This document shows, one piece after another, positions 24,094 to 36,080 of a DNA stretch of 64,000 nt (position 1 is its first letter; each line of letters begins with the position of its first letter). The DNA is from Meloidogyne chitwoodi. Lineage: Eukaryota > Nematoda > Chromadorea > Rhabditida > Meloidogynidae. Below the pieces are notes generated by a model. It was not told where the DNA came from. It made no database searches and saw nothing but the letters and a program-made list of their open reading frames with translations. The translations under genes and the position numbers were made by a program. The stretch lies in assembly GCA_015183035.1 (NCBI GenBank), contig JACZZP010000016.1, positions 1,116,001-1,180,000 of the forward strand. Reading direction: 5' to 3'.

Positions 24094-25620
24094 GGGCTAA
24101 TTTTATTTTTTAATTATGTATAATTCTTTGAATTTCATTAAAATCTACTTAAATGTTATCATATCAAATAATTGCCAACACATCATCGAGAATTTAAAAA
24201 TTCACTTTTATTATTTATTTACATTATTTTTTAAATAAATTGTAACAAAATTTCCTTTTTAGGATGTTTTTTAAAATTGTTTTTTCCAAATATTATTTTT
24301 GTTAATTAATTCTATATATTTTTTTAAAATTAATTATATATTTTTTGTCAGAATCAGAATTTGATTTAAATGGCTGCTAATTGTACAATTTGTAAACTCG
24401 ATGTGCCTAGTAGTTTGGCTATTCTTAAGTGTTGCAATTATGTTTCTCACTTAAAATGCGTTAAAGAATTTATAAATAAGCATGGTCGCTGCCCTAACAG
24501 TTACTGTCTTACATCTGCTACTGAGGCTGATATTATTCCTATAATTTGTGATCCACCACGACAACAACAAAATAACTCTCAAAATGTGGTTTAATAAAAA
24601 TATTATTTTTTTAAATTTAAAAATAGGTTAGTTCAACTACTTGTCGTGTTAATGAAGCATTAACTGCATTAAAGGATCGTTTAAAAGAATTTCGCACTGG
24701 TAGTGATCAAGAAAATGCTCAAATTGGACAACTTGGTGAGGCCTTTGAGGTAAATTATTTTTTAAAGACTTTAATGATTAACTTTTTATTAGAAAATGCT
24801 CCATGATAATAATAAAAAAAATAATGGATGCAAAAACTCGAAAGGAGGGCCTTCTACTTCGGCTAATGATGATAACGAGATAAAGGAGACTGGATGGGAA
24901 ATGTTTATACGTATAATAAAATCTAAAGAAGTTCGTTTCATTGTATTGGCAGTTGGTTTAGGTAATTTATTAAATATTTTCTCATAATTTTCAAAATATC
25001 ACTCTAATAGTTATATTTCAAATAATTGTAGTTGAATGATATTAAGGCCGAAACTTTTATTCAATTTTTTGCAAAGATACTAGATAATTACAAAACCTAA
25101 ATTTTGCTGATTGATTGAGAATTAACTGATTAATTTTTTCAGTTTCTATCCGATCTAAAATTTATTTTTTAGCTCTTTTATGCATTTTCTTCTGGCAAAT
25201 AATTGTTCCTGTTGGTGGTTTAGCTCAAGGTACCGAAATTATTTCTGGATTATTGGCTGCAGTGCGTGCATTTGCTCCACAAATGGCGTTAGCAATCTTT
25301 GGATGCATCAAAGCGTTCTTTTCTTTCCAGCATAAATTAATGTAAATTTTGAAGAATATTTTCAAAGATGGTTCCTTTTAAATTAAATTTAAGAAAAACA
25401 CATAACAAATTGTAACTTGCATCATTTTAAACATATTACTATATTTAAAAGTAAATATTGCCATAATAAAATTAATTATATTAAAATTTATAATTTTTTT
25501 GGTTGAGTAATAGAAAATTTCTGACACTTTTAACGGTGTTATCTGTGTTCGTTTTGTTTGATTTTCACAAAAGAGTTTGATGAGGGAATTTTTGTTGATC
25601 AACATTAATTTATTTATAAT
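22993..25620. repeat. Right arm of the large inverted duplication
   Basis: Inverted counterpart of 14690-17305. The 22993 to about 25175 part appears identical to the left arm, introns included. The outermost ~440 bp shows dispersed differences and fades out near 25620. Confidence 0.9.
24370..25345 (+). CDS. Degenerate-RING membrane protein, right copy
   Basis: Exons 24370-24588, 24627-24749, 24793-24961 and 25173-25345; total 684 nt, 227 residues. The domain order is the same as in the left copy and in the RING-H2 gene at 9484-10493: RING-like start (CTICKLD ... CPNSYC), helical linker, polar Lys/Asn/Ser stretch, C-terminal membrane segments. The final exon differs from the left copy at several residues near FFWQIIVPVGGLAQ and AAVRAFAPQMALA. 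The frame is intact. Ubiquitin-ligase activity is doubtful because a metal-ligand His is missing. Confidence 0.75.
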
Positions 25621-26160
25621 AAAATCTGCTGCAGGCTATCAATCCATCATCGATCTTTTTTCGTTTATTTCTTTTCGTCAAATTTACCCGTCAAGGATAT
25701 CCTCATTTCTAATTTTTTAGCAAATCTTTTCTCTTCTTTTATTCAATACAATTTCATCTCTTTAATTCACTCAATAATATATTATTAAAATTAAATTTTA
25801 TTTGACATTTATTAATTTTTATTTAATTTATAAATAATTAAAAAGTGTATTTTCAAACCTTTAGAATTTAATAGAGAAATGAGAATATTTTTATAAAATA
25901 TATTTTTAAATATAAAAGGAGTATTCAAAAATTTTTTTACAAAATATTTCTATAAACGTTTATTAATTAAATTTAGTTTTTAATTTTTATGACGTCATTC
26001 AATTAATTGAAATATTTTAAAAATATTTAATAAATTACTAAATATATTTCTCAAATAATATTTTAAATAATTAATTTATTGACTTTTTAATTATTTTTAA
26101 ATTTAAAAAAACTAATTATATAATAATATTTTACTAAAATATAATCTTAAAAAATTAAAT
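25621..26160. other. AT-rich intergenic DNA
   Basis: Between the right duplication arm and the PAQR gene. No gene or repeat is seen. Confidence 0.5.
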
Positions 26161-26166
26161 TCGACA

Positions 26167-27711
26167 ATGGTTATTTTCACAAAAATATCATCACATTATA
26201 CTAAAAAAAAATGCAAGCATTGCCGTATAAAAAATTTTTGTACTCGTCATGGAAATATTCGTTTAGTTCACAAAGATATTTTGGACCCTTGTATGTGGTA
26301 AATAAAAATTAAAAAAAAGAATAATATTAATTAATTAAAGGATTAATCGACATATTGAAAAACATTATAAACCTTTAGAATTGCCCTGGATTTTATGTTT
26401 AAAAAGGTGTAGATTTTTAATATTAAATTTAAACAATTTAAAATTTTATTGAAATATTTTTTAATAATATTATTTTTGGTTATTAATTAAAATAATAAAA
26501 AATATTTATTTTTTTCAAAGTATTTTTCATTGGAATAACGAAACATTAAATGTATGGAGCCATTTGGGAGGTTTTTTAATTCTCACTTATCTTCAATATT
26601 GGACTTTGTTTGAGGCATTGCCGAGTGTTCAAGCTCCATTAATTGATTATTTAGTTATGACTATGTCTATTATTTGTTGTCAGGTAATTTTTTTTAAATA
26701 TTTTTTTTCCATAATATTTTGATGAATTGGGGAGAGAAATAATATATTTTTAATAAATTTAATTAAGATTTGTATGTTACTTTCTTCTGCCTATCATATT
26801 TTTGGATGTCACTCTCCTACAAGACGAAAACAATGGTTTAATCTTTTTTATCTATATAAAATTATTTTAAGTAAATTTTAAATAAATATTAATTTTTTGA
26901 ATATTTTTAATAATAAAATATATTTTTTTTAAAAATTTTTATCTAAAAATTATTTAAAGGCTTAAAGCTGATCTTTTTGGTGTTTCTGCTGCTCTTGTTG
27001 GTCTTTATATGTCTGGATTATATACTTCTTTTTATAATTTTCCTGTATTTATTTTTTAATTTTAATTTTTATAATTTTAACTTTTTTTAAAGGAAATTCG
27101 TCGATTTTATGGAACTTTAATTGGGGCAATGGCATTATCTACTTCTTTATTTTCAACATTTAGTTTTTCTGTTAAAGAAGGTGAAAATGTACATAAAAGA
27201 ATTGGATTATTAGAATTATTATATTTATTATTAGCTTTAATAGCTATGGCACCAACTTTACATTGGATTCAGGCAAATTTATTATTATTTTTTAATATTA
27301 TTTAATTAATTTTAAAATTATTGAAATTTATATTTTTTAAATAAGAATTAAATTTATATATATATTTTTTTGGAAGAGATTAAAATAAAAAAATATTTTT
27401 TTTGTAAATTTTAGCTTCATGGTGGCCTTTATAATGCTCATGTTCAACGTTGGCTTCCAAATCTTTGTGTTTTATTTATTTTATTAGGAGGAGCCTTTAT
27501 TTTTTATACAACACTTCTTCCTGAACGTCTTTATCCAGGCATTAATTAATTAATTTTATAAAAATAATAATTTAAAAAAATTAAAGGAAAATTTGATTTA
27601 ATTGGTTGTTCACATCAATGGTGGCATTTACTTGTACTTATTGCTATGGCATTTTGGCATTGGTCAGGAATTCAACTTTTATCACATTACCATTCAATTA
27701 AACAAATTTAA
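26167..27711 (+). CDS. PAQR-family (adiponectin/progestin receptor-like) seven-TM protein
   Basis: Eight exons join in phase: 26167-26297, 26341-26406, 26521-26683, 26768-26870, 26968-27044, 27093-27272, 27415-27538, 27587-27711, giving about 322 residues. PAQR hallmarks are present: NETLNVWSHLGGF before TM1, SSAYHIFGCHS with the metal-ligand His, PERLYPGKFDLIGCSHQWWH with the C-terminal His cluster, and HWSGIQ at the end. PAQRs are membrane receptors or ceramidase-like enzymes that set membrane lipid composition. The Cys-rich N-terminus (KKKCKHCRIKNFC) is unusual. Two introns (after 27272 and 27538) appear to start with GC instead of GT; no GT donor in the right phase lies nearby. Confidence 0.87.
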
Positions 27712-27860
27712 AAATTATTTTTATTAATTTATTTTTATTCAACTTTTCTATAAATTACTTATTAAATTAAAATATATTTTTGTTAAATAAAAATAAAAAA
27801 ATAAATTTTTATATATTCTTTAAAAATATATATATTTAAAAAGAAAAAAAATATTTTTAT

Positions 27861-28558
27861 TTATTCTCTTTGTTGTGAAATTAAATAACGGCCAATTAAA
27901 CAAAGTATGAATGCAATTATTATAACAATTAACATTGCTAGTAAAACACTAAAAAATTAATTTATTTAAATAAATTAAATTAAAAATAAATTAAAATAAT
28001 TACATTGTCCATGTCTGAAGATTAAAACAACATTCAAAAGGATAATTATCACAGCATGTCCAATAATGCACAAAAGAACCTTCACCACAACTTTCAAAAA
28101 AATAATTTAATAATTATATGTTATAATGTTTATTTTTAATAATTTTTACAATTTATTAATTTATTTCTTATTTTAATATTTTATTTATAATATTTATTTT
28201 TTTAATTTCACTATTTTTAAATAAAAAATAAAATTAATTTTTTCTCAAATATTCTCATTACAAAATTACCTTATAAATATATTTAAATATTATTTACTTA
28301 CACTTCACCAATTCCTCCTGATGACTCATAATCTGGAAAAACACCAGGAATACCAGAAATACTCGTTGGATTTAAAGGACAAGAAAATATCTTTTTTTTT
28401 AATATAAATAAATAAATTAATTTATTATTTTATAAAATTACTGATTGTGTTGCTTCACTTTGAGAGAATAAAAGAATTAAAATACTTATTAATATAAATA
28501 ATATTTTTGTAAATTTTAAAAAATTATTAATTATTAAATTTATTCGTTGAAGAAGCAT
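27861..28558 (-). CDS. Small Cys-rich single-pass membrane protein
   Basis: Four exons can be joined, from the ATG at 28558 to the TAA at 27861-27863. A long hydrophobic N-terminus acts as a signal (KFTKILFILISILILLFSQS). A Pro/Ser/Gly stretch follows (GIPGVFPDYESSGG). A compact Cys cluster comes next (SCGEGSF, WTCCDNYPFECCFNLQTW), then a membrane helix (VLLAMLIVIIIIAFILCLI) and a short basic tail. The CC-x(n)-ECC motif just outside the membrane resembles Shisa/WBP1-VOPP1-type adaptors, but that link is tentative. The gene is convergent with the PAQR gene; the two 3' ends are 150 bp apart. Confidence 0.6.
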
Positions 28559-28559
28559 T

Positions 28560-29430
28560 TCTTTAAAAATGTAATAAAAATATTTTAAAAAAAGTTAAAT
28601 TAATTTTTGGTCAATTTGTATATTTAAAATAATTATTTAATAAATATATATATATATATATTTAAATTATTTAATAGTAAAGTTTATTGTTTTATTTTAT
28701 TGTCATATAAATAATAATAAATAAAAGAATATTTTTTAACAAATTAACAATAAAATAAACAAAATATAAAATATAATATTTATCCCTTCTAAATCTTTTC
28801 AAATCCTCTTTTTTATTTGTCTCATTTTAATTCCTCATGGCCTTTTTTTAAAAAAAACATTTTATTGAATAATAAATATTTTCAAAATTATTGTGAATAA
28901 ACAATTAAATAATAAAACACAAACTGGATATTTACTTTATGGACAATTGAAGGACAAAAAATAAAATATTATTTTTATAAATAAAATTAAAAAATAATAA
29001 ATAAATAAATATTAAAAAATAAATTATTATAAATTCTGTTTTGCTATTAAAAATAATTTTATGAAATATGTTAAAATTAAGGGAATTATTAAATTATGTA
29101 CAACATCTACAAAAAATATAAATTAAAAAAAGAAATAATATTTTGTAGAAAGTACAAAGATTCAGGAAATTATTAATTAACAAACTTGATTAAATTAAAT
29201 AAGTGAAAATCTAAGAAATTTAAAATAATTTTAAATTGAAAACTTTCTATATTTATCTATATTTTAATAAAACATTTATCTAAACATTTATTTAACAATT
29301 ATTTATTTATTTATTTATATTACAAAAACAAAATAAAAATATTATATATATTCTATTATGTCAATAATTTATATTTTTTCTTCTTGATTGATTCTAAGTT
29401 CTTCAGACCATTTTATATTTATCACAGATT
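28560..29430. other. AT-rich intergenic DNA
   Basis: A (TA)n tract near 28645-28660. No gene was found. Confidence 0.5.
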
Positions 29431-29721
29431 AGATGTTGAAGAACGCAATTTAACTGAAAACTAAAAGAAAAATTAAAAGAAAATAAAAAAATATTTAAAA
29501 ATAAAATAACCAGAAGAATCCGAACGTGCTTTATTGGCCAAATAGTTAACTTGGAGTCGATTTACTTCATCTTTTTCCCGCTTCATCTCATTATACTTCT
29601 TGATGTGATATGCAAGAACAGCGACAAAAATAGCTATTATGCCACAACTAATAACACACGGGATGAGCATCAAAATCGTAAAAAATGACAGAGCAAAGAT
29701 GCCTTCCCCGGCGCCGCTCAT
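29418..29721 (-). CDS. Small one-TM protein, tandem copy 1
   Basis: Exon 1 encodes MSGAGEGIFALSFFTILMLI, a membrane segment (IPCVISCGIIAIFVAVLAY), then a charged helix KKYNEMKREKDEVNRLQVNY. The phase-1 intron follows after SDSSG. The last exon gives about ten residues (VKLRSSTSNL) to a TGA near 29420. It aligns with the gene at 31767-32049: K-EM--KDE-N-LQV, then ANxxxSDxxG at the same splice point. It looks like a type III membrane protein with a short cytosolic coiled coil. Function unknown. The ORF read straight through the intron (YFIFKYFF) is not real coding. Confidence 0.6.
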
Positions 29722-29796
29722 GTTGATAAATGTTTAGAAGAATAAATAGGTAATAATAATTAAAATAATTTTAAGTCTTTTTATAGTATTAAATTG

Positions 29797-30492
29797 TAGA
29801 GATGTCCGAGATCGAAATTTTACCAAGACTCAAGACCAAGACTGGAAACCCAAGACTCAAGACCAAAATTTATAAGATACAAGGCTTTAAAATAGCGCAA
29901 AAATTTTAAAAAATATGTAGATATAAGCAGGCGTGTGCACAAACACGAATTTCAGTATCCGTATCCGGATATATACGTGGGATCATATCCGTATCTGTTT
30001 TATATCCGCGTCCAAATTTATTATATCTGTCCGCGGGTATATCCGCAAATCACTTAAAATTTTCAAAATGGTCAAAACTAAAAGAGGTTTTTGGAGTGAT
30101 ATTTTTTATGTATGAAAAGTCTTAAAATTTTTGAAATTGATTATTTTTCTCTGCGGAGAAAAGTATTTCAAACAGTGTTGTTCTGAATTTAGTAAAAGTT
30201 TTGTGTCGGGTAAATTTTCAAAAATTTTGATTTTTAGCACCGCAGGCGAAAAATTTCGAAAAAAATTATTGTACATTAGTTGCTAAAAATTCGCCATTTC
30301 AGCGCCGCAGGGAAATTTTTTTTTAATTTTTAACCTCAGTTGCCAAAAATTCGCTTTTTTAGACATAAATTTTTTTAATTTCTTTTTAAGTCAAAAAATC
30401 CAAGACTAAGACTAGACTCCAAGACCAAGACCGAAAAAAACCAAGAAAAGTCTTGAGTCAAGACCCAAGACCAAGAGTTTCGGACATCTCTA
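29797..30492. mobile_element. hAT-type MITE, TAGAGATGTCCGA family
   Basis: A 696-bp element with ends TAGAGATGTCCGA and TCGGACATCTCTA (one mismatch). The 8-bp target duplication TTAAATTG lies at 29789-29796 and 30493-30500. The subterminal parts are arrays of AAGACTCAAGACC-like units. Inside are two copies of the GC-rich module (30237-30248 and 30302-30311). It also holds a half-element near 29933 beginning GGCGTGTGCACAAAC, with TATCCG-like repeats, which looks like a nested insertion. Confidence 0.92.
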
Positions 30493-30808
30493 TTAAATTG
30501 TTAAAATTAAATTAAAATCAATCAAAAATTAAATAAAAGAAAAAACCATTTTAAAATATTTATATTTTGTTTTATTAATTTTATCTTTAATTGTCCTCAT
30601 TTTTCTAAATAAATATTTTAATTATTCTAAAATAAATAAAATTATAAGTAAAATTTAACATTTTAAACATTATTTATTTATTTAATTTTTTAACAATAAT
30701 TTATTTATTTATTATAACAACAAAATACAAATATAATATACATATATATTTTATTATATCAAGAATTTTATCTTTTTTTCTTCTTGATTGCTTCTAAGTT
30801 CTTCAGAC

Positions 30809-31756
30809 TAAGGTTGTCGGTTCCTGGAGAATTACCGGGTATCCGGAACCGGATCCGAAAACCGAACCGAAAATTTCGGGTATCCGGAACCGGATCCGAA
30901 AACCGAACCGAAACTTTCGGATATCCGAACCGGAACCGAAAACCGAACCGAAAATTTTCGGATATCCGGAACCGAAAAATTGAATTTTTTTTCCTGAAGG
31001 TTTTAGATGGGTTATTTTATATTTATTAAAAATTTTTGACAAGTAGATTATTTTTCCATATAAAGAAGAAAAATTACTTTAGTTGCTAAAATTTATCCAA
31101 TTTAGCGCCTCAGGCAAAAATATTAACTTTTATTTATGCTTCTAAAATTTAAAAGCTAGAGAATAAAATAACCGTAACAAAATCAGTACCCTAATCTACC
31201 AAGTATAACATGGATCGAACCTAACCCATTTACCAGTATAGTTTATCACAATAACCACTCAACCATAAATACACCTATAATAAAACTAAATAAATTATGG
31301 AAAGTTTCTTCCTTTTTATTTTTTTCTTTTCAATGCAAGAGAGAAAGAAATTCAGTGATAATTAGAGGGGAAATTTTTGCGTTATTTGCGCTTTTTTGCC
31401 CTAAAAACGCAAAGCAAAGCAAAAAATTAACGCAAATAACGCACTGCGCACGTACTGGTGAGAATGTATTGAGGAAAAGAAAGTGTAAAATTTTGGTAAG
31501 ATAATAAAATATTCCAAAACGTCAGTCAATTTTTAGCTTATTTATAAATTATTTGTTAGGTTTAAAACCGAACCGAAACTTTCGGGTATCCGGAACCGGA
31601 ACCGAAAACCGAACCGAAACTTTCGGGTATCCGGAACCGGAACCGAAAACCGAACCGAAAATTTCGGGTATCCGGAACCGGATCCGAAAACCGAACCGAA
31701 AATTTTCGGGTATCCGGCCTTTTTTCGGTTCCGGATACCCGGAACCGACAACCTTA
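30809..31756. mobile_element. hAT-type MITE, TAAGGTTGTCGGTTCC family
   Basis: A 948-bp element with ends TAAGGTTGTCGGTTCC and GGAACCGACAACCTTA. The 8-bp target duplication CTTCAGAC lies at 30801-30808 and 31757-31764. The empty site can be read from the paralogous flank at about 29399-29410. Subterminal arrays consist of ATCCGGAACCG and AAACCGAACCG units. The inside holds the GC-rich module (31105-31115), a tRNA-like segment (31195-31275, minus strand) and a TGCGTTATTTGCG foldback. ORFs rich in F-G-S-G/R-N-R-K here come from the array and are not genes. Confidence 0.95.
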
Positions 31757-31766
31757 CTTCAGACCA

Positions 31767-32049
31767 TTTTATATTCATCACTCAGATTAGATAAAGAAGA
31801 ACGCAATTTATCTAGAAATATATAAATTTAAAAAATAATAAATAAAAATAAAAAACCAGGAGTATCTGAATGTGTTTGATTGGCCACACACATAACTTGA
31901 AGTTGATTGATTTCATCCTTTAATTGCTTCATCTCTTTATGCTTCTTGACAAGATACCGAATAACAACTCCAATAATAATCCACGTAATAGAAGAACAAA
32001 TACATAATAATATAAGTACCACCAATAAAAAGATACTTAACTCCAGCAT
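31767..32049 (-). CDS. Small one-TM protein, tandem copy 2
   Basis: Two exons. Exon 1 from the ATG at 32049 encodes MLELSIFLLVVLILLCICSS, a hydrophobic stretch, then KKHKEMKQLKDEINQLQV and ANQTHSDTPG. The final exon (DKLRSSLSNLSDEYKMV, ending near 31767) is longer than in the paralogue at 29418-29721, because that copy stops earlier. The 3' flank was split by insertion of the hAT MITE at 30809-31756. The pair is a direct tandem duplication. Function unknown. Confidence 0.6.
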
Positions 32050-32406
32050 ATTGAGAAATGTTTAGAAGAATAATTAAATAATTTTAAGATTAATTAATTA
32101 ATATTCTTTTTATAGTATAAAATATAATTTTTATTTTATTCAAGCTAATATCATTATAATTGTCATTAAATATAGGTCATTTAATAAATGTCAAGTGTGT
32201 ACATTCACTACAAATATAAAAGATTAAGGGAAAGCTTAAAATTTTAAAAATATATTTTAAAATAATATTTTTGAGCTAAAAAATAGGTAATCCAACTTAA
32301 TCTTACACAACGTTTATTCTGCTGGTGGATTATTTAAAAAATAAATATTTATTTATTTATTTATTATTAAAAAACAAATACCTATATAATTATTAATTAT
32401 AATTTA

Positions 32407-35400
32407 ATGTTATTATTATTTAATTGTCAATTATATAAATTTATTATTTTATTATTTTATCAATATACTTATATTTCCCCTATAAATACACAAGTATTAT
32501 TTTTAAATACAACAAATAGTCCAAAACTTTGGGTAGATCCTCCAGATTTAAAAGAATTTAGAATTGGAGATATAAGGTAAAATTAAAATATATTTATTTA
32601 TTTTTTATTAAAAATAAAATGAGTAATTAATAAAAAAATAATAATTCATAAAATATTTATTTTAACAAAATAATCCTTTCTTTATTCATTATAAATTCCC
32701 TTTTATTTTTAAAAATTATTTTATATATTTAATTAAAAAAAGAACAATATGGCTAATTGTTTATACAAATGAAACTTTTTGGTCTGGTCAAGTAATTATT
32801 AATTGTGAAAAACCAAAAATTAATTGTCCTTTAAATGATACTGAAAATCCTTTAAAATATTTAATAAAATTAGAAAAAGATAATAAATTTTCAAATTGGA
32901 TTAATATTAGCCTTTATGGAAATTTTATTGGACTTAATAAATTACAAATTAAAGCAGGAAAAACGTTTGTTATAAATTAATTAAATAAATTTTAAAATAT
33001 TTATTTATTAAACATTTATATAATTAAAAATATAAAATCTAATCTAAATTTAAATATATTTATATTAATTAATTATTATCATCATCACCACATTCAGCAT
33101 CAAAAGCAGCATTTGGTTTTGGTTTATGTGATGGATGAGGTTTAAATGTTGGGTGATGAGGCATTGGATGTGGATGTTTTGTTTTGTGTTTTAAATGTTT
33201 TTGATCCTTTTAAAAATATTTATTTATTTTTATTTTAATTAATAAATATACCTTTTTTGCCATATTTCCTCCTAAAGTAATTAGTAAAATAACAAAAAAG
33301 ATTAAGAAAAATTTAAAATTCATTTTTTAAAATTTATTAAATATATTTTTGGAATGAGTTAATTATATTTTAATATTTTTAACAATTTATATATTAATCT
33401 TACAGACAATTTAATTTATTTTTAAAAAAATAATATTATTAAAGATGATATTAAATATACAGGTGAATAAAGTGCAAATTTAAATAAATTAATTAAAAAA
33501 GTAAAATAATTTGTTTATAATTATATTATAATTGAAGAATATTTTTATTTAATATAAATATTTTTACATATTAGAATTTTTGAAAATATTTTTTTAAAAT
33601 TAATTATAGATATTTAAATTTGCACTTTACTCATCTGTTATAAATTTCAAAATATTTTGGATAATATTATTTTAAAATAATAAATTAAATTGTCTGCAAT
33701 ATTAATATATAAATTATAATTAATTTATTAAAAAATAACTAAATTAAATAAAATAAATTTAAAAAAATGAATTTTAAATTATTTTTTATCTTTTTTATTA
33801 TTTTATTAATTACTTTAGCAGGAAATTTGGCAAAGGTAAATATTTAAAAAATATATATTAAATAAATAAATATTTAAAATTTAAAGGATAATAATGATAA
33901 CCAAAAACTTTTAAAACGTAAAACAAGACGTCCATTGCCTCATCCAATTCCTAAACCACCCTTCTTTTAAATCCTTCATATAAAACAAATTAAATAAATG
34001 TTGAGTGAAGATGATAATAATAAAATAATATATAAATTTATTTATTTAAATTAATATTTGGATTAAATAAAATTGTTAAATAAATTTATTTTTTAAAATA
34101 ATTAATAAATTAATTAATTAATTAAAAACAATTATTATTTTTTAATTTTTTAGAGAATTTTTTTATCGAATTAGAACTTCAAAAACTAAAATAAATTCAA
34201 AAATAACAAATATATTAATTCCTTGTTTTGGTATAATAATTAGTTTTGGTAATTTCTTAACAGGATTGCAATTAAAAATTAAAAATGGATTTCAACCTTT
34301 AGCATTAATAATTATTTGTTTGAGTCAATTTATTATTAATCCTTTGGTTTATTTTATTTTATTTTTAAAATTAAATTAAATTAAAAAGATTGGATTTGTA
34401 ATATCTAAATATTTATTAATTAATCATCCTTATGTTATTCGTCTTTCATTATTTATTATTTGTTGTTTACCTGTTGGTTCTTCTCAAAATGGATTTTGGT
34501 AAAAATATTAATTTTTTTAAATTTTAATTAAATAATAAATAAATAAAAACATGATTTAAAACATTCAAAATATTTATTTAAATTTTTAAAGAATTAATAT
34601 TTAATTTAAAAATTAAAAAGGTCAATTTTGTTAAATGGAGATAAAAAATTAATTGGTCCAATAGCAATAATACAAAGAATTGGCACTTTAAGTATTTTTT
34701 AATAAATTAATTTAATATTTAAATTTTATTTTTTAAAAGTTTTTTTACCTTTTTGGATTTATTTTGTTGGTAAATATTCATTTTTTGTTGAAAGAGTAAA
34801 TATTAAAATTTCTTCTTTAATTTATGGTTTTGCTTTATTTTTTATTCCTTTTTTTGTTGGAATTTTATTTAAAAAATTAAATTGTCAATATTTATTATTA
34901 CAAAAATATTCAAAATATTTAAAGGTTACTAAATTAAAATAAATAATTATTATTTATTTTTTATTAAAAAAAAAAGATTTTAACTTTAATTGGAACAATA
35001 TTATTTATTATAATTATATTAATAACAATTTGGCAAAATTTATTTCTTTTGAGTTTTGATTTATTATTTTATATTGGCTTTGTTTTACCTTTTACCTCAC
35101 ATATTTTTATATTTTTAATTTCAAAAATATTTTGTCTTAAAATAGAAATAATAAAAACATTAACTATTGAATGTGGAATTCTGGTATAATTTAATTTAAT
35201 TAATTTATAATATATTTATTTAATTAATTTAATTTAATTTAAAAAAAGAGTTCAAGTGTTTCTTTATTTATTTTATTATTATCTTTTGATGAACCTGAAA
35301 GAGATGTAGCAATTATAATTCCATTAATAACAGCTTTATTAACTGATAAACTTATTTTATTTTTTTGTTTTATTAAAATTATTTATAGAGCAATTTTAGC

Positions 35401-35503
35401 TTTAACAAAAAATGAAAATAAGGTTAAAAATTAATTATTTTAAAAATTAAAAATTATTTTATTTATTAAGGTTATTTCTTCTGAATTGGTAACAATTAAA
35501 TAA
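32407..35503 (+). CDS. SLC10 (sodium/bile acid symporter)-like transporter
   Basis: Exons 1-3 are 32407-32576, 32743-32964 and 34156-34348; further exons run to TAA 35501-35503. The N-terminus has a signal peptide, then an extracellular domain of about 110 residues (SPKLWVDPPDLKEFRIGDIR; VIINCEKPKINCPLNDTE) like that of P3/SLC10A3-type members. The transporter part shows IPCFGIIISFGNFLTGLQL, SQFIINPLIGFVISKYLL, CLPVGSSQNGFWSILLNGD and IECGILSSSVSLFILLLSF. These match the SLC10 fold with its crossover and GxxQN regions. The ~1.2-kb intron 2 contains two whole small genes; the junction AC|A keeps frame, and I treat both halves as one gene. The substrate is unknown. Confidence 0.72.
33069..33323 (-). 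CDS. Small secreted His/Pro/Lys-rich peptide, nested in the SLC10 intron
   Basis: Two exons (33252-33323; 33069-33206), 69 residues. The signal peptide is MNFKFFLIFFVILLITLGGN. The mature part is almost all His, Pro and Lys (HPHPMPHHPTFKPHPSHKPK) and ends NAAFDAECGDDDNN with one Cys. Such a tail could bind metal, but that is inference. It is the mirror-image paralogue of 33767-33970. Confidence 0.65.
33324..33766. repeat. Inverted-repeat spacer between the two nested peptide genes
   Basis: The outer parts mirror each other: ACAGACAATTTAATTT near 33404 against AAATTAAATTGTCTGC near 33685, and GTGCAAATTTAAAT near 33471 against ATTTAAATTTGCAC near 33612. The whole locus is therefore a small palindromic duplication, and the spacer would serve as a two-way promoter. 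Confidence 0.7.
33767..33970 (+). CDS. Small secreted basic Pro-rich peptide, nested in the SLC10 intron
   Basis: Two exons (33767-33835; 33887-33970), 50 residues. The signal peptide MNFKLFFIFFIILLITLAGN is nearly identical to that of its divergent partner. The mature peptide is short and basic (DNNDNQKLLKRKTRRPLPHP, then IPKPPFF). The intron is at the same place as in the partner. The mature sequences have diverged far more than the signals. Function unknown. Confidence 0.65.
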
Positions 35504-35509
35504 ATATTT

Positions 35510-36080
35510 AGTAAAAATTAAAAAAAAAGTATTTTATAAATTATTTTTTAATATTATTTATTATTTTTATTAATGTTAATAATTTTTTAATTAATTTTAC
35601 TTATTTCTTGATAAAAAATAAATTTAAATTTTTTAAAAATAATTTTTAATTAGAGTTAAGTACTAAATTAAAAAAAGGGATAACAATTCTTTATTTTTAA
35701 ATTCTAACAAATAATTGGGATTAACTCCTAAATCCTGATATTTTAATTTTATGAAATGCTTTTATTAACAAAAATAGAGATTTTCAATTATTTAGTTTTT
35801 CGATATTTTATTTATTTTTAAATTTAATATAAATGTATTTTTACATTTTTACCCAAATTAATATTTTTCAATAAATAAAAATAGATATTTTACTTTTAAT
35901 TTAAAAGAGTATTTTAAATATATAAAAATAAATAAATAATATATTTTAAAAAAATAAAGCTGCGTTTTATAAAGTTTTTTTAGTAATAAATAAATTAAAA
36001 AAAAGAGTGATAATAAATAGAAAAAAAGAAAAATAAAATCAAAATTAAAAAAAATGTTTTCTTCTTCATTTTCAAACAAT
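35510..36080. other. AT-rich intergenic DNA
   Basis: Between the SLC10-like gene and the 3' end of the UGT locus. Phe/Leu-rich minus-strand frames here reflect base composition. Confidence 0.5.

Noticed and set aside
30784..31825. ORFs rich in FGSG / PNRKFR repeats
   Set aside because: They fall wholly inside the hAT MITE and are translations of the CCGGAACCG array on both strands. No start context or splice signals.
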